From: Microbacterium suwonense
GTDB lineage: Bacteria > Actinomycetota > Actinomycetes > Actinomycetales > Microbacteriaceae
NCBI RefSeq assembly: GCF_030296555.1
Contig: NZ_AP027728.1
Span: 744,001 to 808,000, forward strand
Length of the DNA: 64,000 nucleotides
Direction of reading: 5' to 3'
The stretch's first letter is position 1. Each line of letters begins with the position of its first letter. Shown here one piece after another: positions 58,672 to 64,000 of the stretch. The notes beneath the pieces are model-generated. The model saw nothing but the letters and a program-made list of their open reading frames with translations, did not search any database and had not been told where the DNA came from. The translations under genes were made by a program, and so were the position numbers.

Positions 58672-58861
58672 CGAAGTCCTCGAATCGTGTCTCACAGAGG
58701 AAACGACAAGAAACGGAGGGCCGTGAAGCTGTCGGTCGACGAGAAGTCTTCCCTGATGACCGGCGAGATGCCGATATCCCTGACGGTATCAGGCTGAGGG
58801 GTCGCCAGGGTCGGAAACGAAAGAGGCCTCCTGTCCGGCGACAGAATGCCTCTCCATAGTG

Positions 58862-58934
58862 TGGGCGATACCGGACTCGAACCGATGACCTCTTCCGTGT
58901 GAAGGAAGCGCGCTACCAACTGCGCCAATCGCCC
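58862..58934 (-). tRNA. tRNA-Val (anticodon CAC)
   Basis: Cloverleaf on the minus strand: acceptor GGGCGAT/ATCGCCC, anticodon stem CTTCC/GGAAG with loop TTCACAC, T-arm GGTTCGAGTCC, discriminator A. CCA is not encoded. Stands alone, divergent from the three tRNAs that follow. Confidence 0.95.
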
Positions 58935-59139
58935 CTGTGAAGTTGTCTCGTGCACGTCGGCACAGATCAAGAGCATACCCGATTCGAAGCCATCGGCTCA
59001 CACTGCGAGAAGCACCGGGCGTGGCGGATATGACCGCGCCGACCGGACACGCCCGGCGACGCAACATGGTTTGGTGCTGGGGTGATCCTGAGCTAATGTA
59101 TTGCAAGTGCCCGGGACGCCGGGGAAAACTGAAAAACAT

Positions 59140-59212
59140 GCGGATGTAGCGCAGTTGGTAGCGCACAACCTTGCCAAGGTTGGGGTCGCGAGTTCGAGTC
59201 TCGTCATCCGCT
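59140..59212 (+). tRNA. tRNA-Gly (anticodon GCC)
   Basis: Acceptor GCGGATG/CATCCGC, anticodon stem CAACC/GGTTG with loop TTGCCAA, T-arm with AGTTCGAGT. CCA not encoded. First of a three-tRNA plus-strand cluster (Gly, Cys, Val). Confidence 0.95.
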
Positions 59213-59220
59213 CGAGTGCA

Positions 59221-59240
59221 GAAGCCCCTTCGGGGGTTTC
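59221..59240 (+). terminator. hairpin after tRNA-Gly
   Basis: GAAGCCCC and GGGGTTTC pair (8 bp, one G-T) around a TTCG tetraloop, 8 nt after the tRNA. It may be a processing or weak termination signal, since the Cys tRNA follows 26 nt later. Confidence 0.55.
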
Positions 59241-59266
59241 CGCATGTGGGTAACGAATCCACCTCT

Positions 59267-59337
59267 GGTGGCGTGGCCGAGAGGCTAGGCACCGGCCTGC
59301 AAAGCCGTTTACACGGGTTCGAATCCCGTCGCCACCT
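59267..59337 (+). tRNA. tRNA-Cys (anticodon GCA)
   Basis: Acceptor GGTGGCG/CGCCACC, anticodon loop CTGCAAA, T-arm GGGTTCGAATCCC. CCA not encoded. Middle of the tRNA cluster. Confidence 0.95.
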
Positions 59338-59363
59338 CTCAGTACAACTGAACAGCCTTCTAG

Positions 59364-59435
59364 GCGCGATTGGCGCAGCGGTAGCGCGCTTCCCTGACAC
59401 GGAAGAGGTCACTGGTTCGATCCCAGTATCGCGCA
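59364..59435 (+). tRNA. tRNA-Val (anticodon GAC)
   Basis: Acceptor GCGCGAT/ATCGCGC, anticodon stem CTTCC/GGAAG with loop CTGACAC, T-arm TGGTTCGATCCCA. CCA not encoded. Last of the cluster, followed by a strong intrinsic terminator. Confidence 0.95.
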
Positions 59436-59442
59436 CAGCATG

Positions 59443-59474
59443 AAACCCCCGGGCTACCGGGGGTTTTGTTGTTT
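59443..59474 (+). terminator. intrinsic terminator of the tRNA cluster
   Basis: AAACCCCCGG pairs with CCGGGGGTTT around a 4-nt loop (59443-59452 with 59457-59466), followed by a T-rich tract. The only terminator with a clear T-tract that I noted in this window. Confidence 0.9.
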
Positions 59475-59509
59475 CTGGGGGAGCGGAGGCGACAGCGTAG
59501 ACTGGGCGC

Positions 59510-59578
59510 ATGGAATCCGTGTCGATCGTTCTGGTGACCGCAGTCGCCTGTGTCGTCACGCGAACTACGCACGCCTGA
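59510..59578 (+). CDS. possible threonine leader peptide upstream of thrS
   Basis: A 22-codon frame ending VVTRTTHA, with four Thr codons, three of them among the last six sense codons (ACG, ACT, ACG). TAGACT at 59498-59503 is 6 nt before the ATG, predicting a leaderless small mRNA start. A GC-rich palindrome at 59586-59601 follows, and thrS starts 66 nt after the stop. Ribosome-mediated control of thrS by threonyl-tRNA is possible but the hairpin has no T-tract. Confidence 0.45.
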   Translation: MESVSIVLVTAVACVVTRTTHA

Positions 59579-59644
59579 GCGGGCAGGGCGCGGCCGCGCC
59601 CGAAGCTGAGACGTCTCATTCCATCGTCTATCTGGAGAACCCCC

Positions 59645-61657
59645 GTGTCAGACAACGCCCAGCCCCGCGCGGATCAGCGCGACGGCTTCGCCCTGTTCAC
59701 CGATCGATCCGTGATCGCCATGCGCGTGAACGGCGTGCTGAAAGACCTGGCTGCAACCATCGGCGAGACCGACGTCGTCGAGCCGGTCACGATCGACAGT
59801 CCCGCCGGTCTCGACATCCTGCGCCACTCGACCGCGCATGTGCTCGCACAGGCCGTGCAGCGCATCCGGCCGAATGCGGATCTCGGCATCGGCCCATTCA
59901 TCACCGACGGCTTCTACTACGACTTCGGCGTCGACGAGCCCTTCACCCCCGAGGACCTCAAGGCGATCTCGAAGGAGATGCAGCGCATCGTCCGCGAAGG
60001 GCAGCGCTTCACCCGCCGTGTCGTCACCGAGGACGAGGCGCGCGCCGAACTCGCGAACGAGCCCTTCAAGCTCGAGCTGATCGATCTGGCCGGCGGCCCC
60101 GGCTCGGGGGCGGAGGCCGCCGAAGGCGCCTCCGTGGAGGTCGGCGCCGGTGAGCTGACCATCTACGACAACGTCAGTAAGGACGGCGAGGTCGCCTGGA
60201 AGGACCTCTGCCGCGGTCCGCACGTACCCAGCACCCGCATGCTCGGCAACGGCTGGGACCTGACCCGCGTGGCAGCCGCCTACTGGCGAGGCAGTGAGAA
60301 GAATCCGCAACTGCAGCGCATCTACGGCACAGCCTGGCCGACCAAGGACGAGCTGCGTGCCTACCAGGAGCGCCTCGCCGAGGCCGAGCGCCGCGATCAT
60401 CGCAAGCTCGGCGTCGAGATGGACCTGTTCTCCTTCCCGGATGAGATCGGATCGGGCCTGGCGGTGTTCCACCCCCGGGGTGGCATCATCCGCTACGAGA
60501 TCGAGGAGAACCTGCGGCGCCATCTGCTGCGCAACGGCTACGACGTGGTGAACAGCCCGCACATCACCAAGAAGGACCTGTTCCAGACCTCGGGCCACCT
60601 GCAGACCTACGCGGATGGCATGTTCCCCCCGATGCACCTGGATGAAGTGGTCGACGAGGACGGCAACGTCACCCGCCAGGGGCAGGACTACTACCTGAAG
60701 CCCATGAACTGCCCGTTCCACAACCTGATCTACCGGTCCCGGGGCCGCAGCTATCGCGAGCTGCCGCTGCGGCTGGCGGAGTTCGGCACCGTGTACCGCT
60801 ACGAGAAGAGCGGCACGCTCTCGGGGCTCACCCGCGTGCGGGGACTGACCCAGGACGACGCGCACATCTACGTCGCACAGGATCAGGTGCGCGACGAGCT
60901 CACCACCAACCTCAACCTGGTGCTCGAGCTGCTGCGCGACTACGGCCTGAACGACTTCTATCTCGAGCTGTCCACCAATGAGGAGGGAAACCCGAAGTTC
61001 CTCGGTGAGCCCGAGCAGTGGACCACCGCGATCGAGACGCTGCGCGAGGTGGCACTGGCCTCGGGCCTGGAGCTCGTCGCCGACCCCGGCGGCGCGGCGT
61101 TCTACGGTCCGAAGATCTCGGTGCAGGCACGGGACGCCATCGGCCGCACCTGGCAGATGTCGACGATCCAGCTGGACTTCAACCAGCCAGAGCGCTTCGA
61201 ACTGGAGTACACCGGACCGGATGGCGCCAAGCACCGTCCGGTGATGATCCACCGCGCCCTGCTCGGCTCGGTGGAGCGGTTCTTCGCGATCCTGCTCGAG
61301 CACTACGCCGGCGACTTCCCGCTCTGGCTCGCGCCGATGCAGGTGGTCGGCGTGCCGGTGGCCGACCAGTTCGCCGACTACCTCGATGAGGTCATCGGCC
61401 GGCTCAAGGCCGACGGGGTGCGTGCCGAGGTCGACCACTCTGACGACCGGATGCAGAAGAAGATCCGCAACCACACCACCGCGAAGGTGCCGGTGATCCT
61501 CATCGCCGGCGAGCAGGACCGCGCAGCCGGCACCGTGTCGTTCCGCTTCCGCGACGGCTCGCAGCAGAACGGTGTGCCGATCGAGGACGCGATCCGTCGC
61601 ATCCGCTCCGCCATCGCATCGCACGTGCGGGTGATGACCTCCGAGGATCTCGCATGA
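59645..61657 (+). CDS. thrS: threonyl-tRNA synthetase
   Basis: 670 residues, usual length. TGS-like and editing-domain blocks ([39 protein letters not shown]) precede the class II core ([80 protein letters not shown]) and the anticodon domain. It charges tRNA-Thr. GGAG precedes the GTG start. The stop ATGA-overlaps the HIT gene. Possibly controlled by the Thr-rich upstream frame. Confidence 0.97.
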   Translation: MSDNAQPRADQRDGFALFTDRSVIAMRVNGVLKDLAATIGETDVVEPVTIDSPAGLDILRHSTAHVLAQAVQRIRPNADLGIGPFITDGFYYDFGVDEPFTPEDLKAISKEMQRIVREGQRFTRRVVTEDEARAELANEPFKLELIDLAGGPGSGAEAAEGASVEVGAGELTIYDNVSKDGEVAWKDLCRGPHVPSTRMLGNGWDLTRVAAAYWRGSEKNPQLQRIYGTAWPTKDELRAYQERLAEAERRDHRKLGVEMDLFSFPDEIGSGLAVFHPRGGIIRYEIEENLRRHLLRNGYDVVNSPHITKKDLFQTSGHLQTYADGMFPPMHLDEVVDEDGNVTRQGQDYYLKPMNCPFHNLIYRSRGRSYRELPLRLAEFGTVYRYEKSGTLSGLTRVRGLTQDDAHIYVAQDQVRDELTTNLNLVLELLRDYGLNDFYLELSTNEEGNPKFLGEPEQWTTAIETLREVALASGLELVADPGGAAFYGPKISVQARDAIGRTWQMSTIQLDFNQPERFELEYTGPDGAKHRPVMIHRALLGSVERFFAILLEHYAGDFPLWLAPMQVVGVPVADQFADYLDEVIGRLKADGVRAEVDHSDDRMQKKIRNHTTAKVPVILIAGEQDRAAGTVSFRFRDGSQQNGVPIEDAIRRIRSAIASHVRVMTSEDLA

Positions 61658-62187
61658 CCGATGCGGAGGACGGCCGCCATCTGGCGGGTGTGCCCGACGA
61701 GTTCCAGCGGCTGTGGACCCCGCACCGGATGGCGTACATCCAGGCCGGGCCGGAGGCGCTGCGGGAGGAATGCCCGTTCTGCGAGGCACCACAGCATCCG
61801 GATGCCGAGCGACTCATCGTTGCGCGCGGTGAGTCGGCGTACGTGCTGCTGAACCTGTTCCCGTACAACTCAGGGCACCTGCTCGTATGCCCGTATCGGC
61901 ATATCGCCACCTACGATCAGGCGACGCCGGAAGAGGTCGCCGAGATCGGCGCGCTCACCCAGACGGGCATGCGGGTGCTGAAAGATGTCTCCCGCTGCGA
62001 TGGCTTCAACCTGGGGATGAATCAGGGCGCGGTCGCGGGTGCGGGAGTGGACGCGCACCTGCACCAGCACATCGTGCCGCGCTGGGCATCGGATGCGAAC
62101 TTCTTCCCGATCATTGCGAAGACCAAGGCGTTGCCGCAGCTGCTCGGCGAGGTGCGCGACGCGGTCGCGAACGCCTGGCCGCAGTGA
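61654..62187 (+). CDS. HIT-family nucleotide hydrolase/transferase
   Basis: 177 residues. C-x2-C at ECPFCEAP, then [19 protein letters not shown] and the histidine triad [10 protein letters not shown]. Members of this actinobacterial group split Ap4A-type dinucleotides or nucleotide conjugates; exact substrate unknown. Translationally coupled to thrS by ATGA overlap, a conserved pairing in actinobacteria. Confidence 0.9.
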   Translation: MTDAEDGRHLAGVPDEFQRLWTPHRMAYIQAGPEALREECPFCEAPQHPDAERLIVARGESAYVLLNLFPYNSGHLLVCPYRHIATYDQATPEEVAEIGALTQTGMRVLKDVSRCDGFNLGMNQGAVAGAGVDAHLHQHIVPRWASDANFFPIIAKTKALPQLLGEVRDAVANAWPQ

Positions 62188-62192
62188 CCCAA

Positions 62193-62262
62193 AGCCCGTC
62201 TATTTGTGCCGTATGTACGCAATCAGGCTGAGAATCGTGCGTTGGACACAAATAGACGGGCT
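62193..62262. repeat. long inverted repeat between the HIT gene and pdxY
   Basis: Perfect 16-bp arms AGCCCGTCTATTTGTG at 62193-62208 and their complement at 62247-62262 enclose 38 nt. The element is much more A/T-rich than its surroundings and fills the intergenic gap between convergent genes. It may be a terminator, a small palindromic mobile repeat or a structured RNA. Confidence 0.65.
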
Positions 62263-62269
62263 CGGGGAG

Positions 62270-63121
62270 TCAGCGCACCTGATAGGCCGTGAACTGCAGC
62301 CGCGGGTTGGCGTAGGTCTCCTGCGACTGGATCAGCTGCAGCTCGCGGTCTCCTGCGTCGAGGGTGTTCTGCAGCAGGTCGAACACGCTCGACACGGTGC
62401 GCTCCAGAGCGATCTTCGCATCGCCGGTGGACACGTAGTGCGCGGTGAACAGCGCCGCAGTCACATCACCGGAGCCGTTCGCCTTCAATGGCAGCTGCGG
62501 AGTGGCCACCAGCCAGGCGCCCGTGCCGTCGGCGGCGAGCATCTCGATGGTGCCCTCCTCGCGCTCGGGGCGCTCCACCGAGGTGACCAGCACCGTCGAC
62601 GGCCCCATCGCCATTGCGGCATCCACCGAGGCGAGCGTGGACTCCAAGTCGCCGGGTTCGGTGCCCGTGAGATATCCCAGCTCGAACTGGTTCGGTGTGA
62701 TGATGTCGGCGACCGGCACGACGCGATCGCGCAGCAGGTCGGGGATCGCCGGGGCCACGAAGCATCCGGACTTGGCATTGCCCATCACCGGGTCGCACGC
62801 GTACACGGCATCCGGATTCGCCGCCTTCACCCGCGCCACGGCGTCGATGATCACGTCCCCGATGCCCTCGCCACCCTGATAGCCGCTCAGCACCGCGTCG
62901 ATCTGCGGCAGGACCCCGCGCTCCTCGATGCCGGTGATGACCTCGCGCACGTCGTCGGGGGCGATCATCGGACCGCGCCAGGCGCCGTAGCCGGTGTGGT
63001 TCGAGAAGTTCACCGTGTAGACGGGCAGCACCTCGACACCGATGCGCTGCAGCGGGAAGACGGCGGCGGAATTGCCGACGTGACCGTGCGCGACGGCCGA
63101 CTGGATCGAGAGGATCTTCAT
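62270..63121 (-). CDS. pdxY: pyridoxal kinase
   Basis: 283 residues. ILSIQSAVAHGHVGNSAAVFPLQRIGVEV, the YTVNFSNHTGYGAWRG region, VYACDPVMGNAK and the anion-hole LKANGSGDVTAALF match PdxK/PdxY kinases of the ribokinase superfamily. It phosphorylates pyridoxal in vitamin B6 salvage. Follows a MocR-type regulator on the same strand, 45 nt apart. Confidence 0.92.
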   Translation of the reverse strand: MKILSIQSAVAHGHVGNSAAVFPLQRIGVEVLPVYTVNFSNHTGYGAWRGPMIAPDDVREVITGIEERGVLPQIDAVLSGYQGGEGIGDVIIDAVARVKAANPDAVYACDPVMGNAKSGCFVAPAIPDLLRDRVVPVADIITPNQFELGYLTGTEPGDLESTLASVDAAMAMGPSTVLVTSVERPEREEGTIEMLAADGTGAWLVATPQLPLKANGSGDVTAALFTAHYVSTGDAKIALERTVSSVFDLLQNTLDAGDRELQLIQSQETYANPRLQFTAYQVR

Positions 63122-63166
63122 CCTGCAATCCTCTCATCCGCACACCCCTGCCTTCAGTGTGCGGCG

Positions 63167-64000
63167 TCAGTGCGCGGCGGACTCCAGATCGTCGAGCAGA
63201 CGAGACGTCTCCTCATCGGAGAGGTCGTGCACGGTGAGTCGCAGGTGATCGGATGCCGGGGACGCCTCATCGATGCGGAACTCGTCGCCGGTGCGCACCA
63301 GCCACCCCCGTCGCATCAGATGCTCGGAGGCGGTGCGCGCCGCCACGGGCAGCCGCACCCAGAGGCTCAGCCCATCGGATGAGTGCGTGGTGATGCCGCG
63401 CTGCGCGAGCGCGTCGATGAAGGCGCCGTTGCGGGCCGCATAGTGCGCGGCGGCGTCGGCGATGCGCCGGCGCGCCTCCGCATCCGACAGCTGCGCGTGC
63501 GCGAGGCGCTGCAGCAGGTGGCTCACCCAGGTGGTGCCGGGGTTCAACCGCATGGCGAGGCGTTCGGCTGTGGTGGGATCGGTCGCGGCGAGGGCGAGGC
63601 ACATGTCGGGGCCGAGGAACTTCGACACCGAGCGCAGCAGCGCGTAACGCCGGTGCCCCGGGCCCACCAGTGAGGCATACGGGTGGGTGGAGAGCATCGA
63701 GAAATGGTCGTCTTCGATGACGAGCACGTACGGATGCGGACGCAGTACCTCGCGCAGGGCCGCCGCGCGGGCGGGGAGAGCGACACCCCGGTCGGGTTCT
63801 GCGCGCGCGGCGTGGTGATGATGGCGCGAACGCCGGCATCCAGCGCCGCCTGCAGGCCGTCGACGGTCATGCCCTCTTCATCGACGGGAACCGGAACAGC
63901 GCGGTACCCGCCCAGCCGCACCGTGTGGATGCTGGCGAGGAAGCACGGGTCCTCCAGCGCCACGGCGTCATCGCGAGTGAGCGCTTGAGCGAGCAGTCGC
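63167..64000 (-). CDS. MocR-type PLP aminotransferase-like regulator, truncated by window end and frameshifted
   Basis: The gene runs past the window edge, so its N-terminus, expected to be a GntR winged helix, is not seen. The visible part is a class I aminotransferase-fold domain: VALEDPCFLASIHTV, a NPTGVSLSP loop, then VLVIEDDHFSMLSTHPYASL, VSKFLGPDMCLALAATDP with the PLP Lys, and TWVSHLLQRLAHAQ. One base is missing at the G run 63773-63776. MocR regulators sense PLP and control vitamin B6 genes, fitting the pdxY neighbour. Without the N-terminus a plain aminotransferase cannot be excluded. Confidence 0.8.

Noticed and set aside
59586..59601. GC palindrome before thrS as an intrinsic terminator
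   Set aside because: Only a 6-bp stem if a 4-nt loop forms and no T-tract follows; kept only as part of the possible leader.

Overview
The window is high-GC, densely packed actinobacterial chromosome. Gene content and order (glnA / RDD / DUF4191 / E2 / lpdA / pepA / PAC2 / sigA / murT-like / gatD-like / parE / parC / sepH / DUF4193 / DUF3093 / dut / DUF3710 / DUF3159 / acnA / dxs, then rnd / DUF3000, sufE and thrS / HIT) point to Microbacteriaceae, most likely Microbacterium or a close relative. This assignment comes from recognised protein families and synteny only. No rRNA, prophage, insertion sequence or CRISPR array was seen.

Layout. 1-6.9 kb: end of a SulP transporter, then a catabolic cluster (FCD-type GntR regulator, HpcH/HpaI aldolase, ketopantoate-reductase-like protein, polar amino-acid-type ABC importer). 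6.9-12.9 kb: glnA with a GlnR-type box, an RDD protein, a divergent RimK-TrkA_C / retropepsin-like pair, DUF4191 and an unrecognised membrane protein. 12.9-18.6 kb: E2, lpdA, pepA and a PAC2 protein. 18.6-23.8 kb: sigA coupled by start/stop overlap to a MurT-like / GatD-like / two-gene alanine-racemase-like operon. 23.8-34 kb: parE and parC, a phosphodiesterase, sepH, dut and DUF genes. 34-45 kb: acnA, dxs, then a TetR-controlled glycerolipid-like redox cluster. 45-54 kb: beta-oxidation pair, rnd, DUF3000, hydrolase, sufE, sulfurtransferase, zapE. 54-64 kb: amt with a second GlnR-type box, a PemK/MazF protein, aroG behind an aromatic leader peptide, a DUF1611 protein, four tRNAs, thrS, a HIT protein, pdxY and a MocR-type regulator cut by the window end.

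The most unusual system is at 20037-23808. The MurT-like ligase has no cysteines, so it lacks the zinc ribbon of known MurT. The GatD-like partner has Gly and Gln where the glutaminase Cys and His should be. The two following alanine-racemase-like genes have complementary defects: one has the C-terminal-domain Tyr but Arg instead of the PLP lysine and almost no barrel; the other has the barrel and lysine but not the Tyr. Because an Alr active site is built from the barrel of one subunit and the Tyr of the other, the pair could make a single-site heterodimer. In a family with B-type peptidoglycan, whose cross-link uses the D-Glu alpha-carboxyl that MurT/GatD normally amidates, this operon is a good candidate for a re-purposed cell-wall pathway.

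Sequence quality. About 18 otherwise intact genes carry frameshifts. Seventeen of the nineteen events are explained by one missing base in a G or C run, often reading CGGGGAG where the protein frame needs CGGGGGAG. I treat these as probable assembly errors and give reconstructed spans. Many starts lie 6-8 nt after a TANNNT hexamer, which suggests widespread leaderless transcription.
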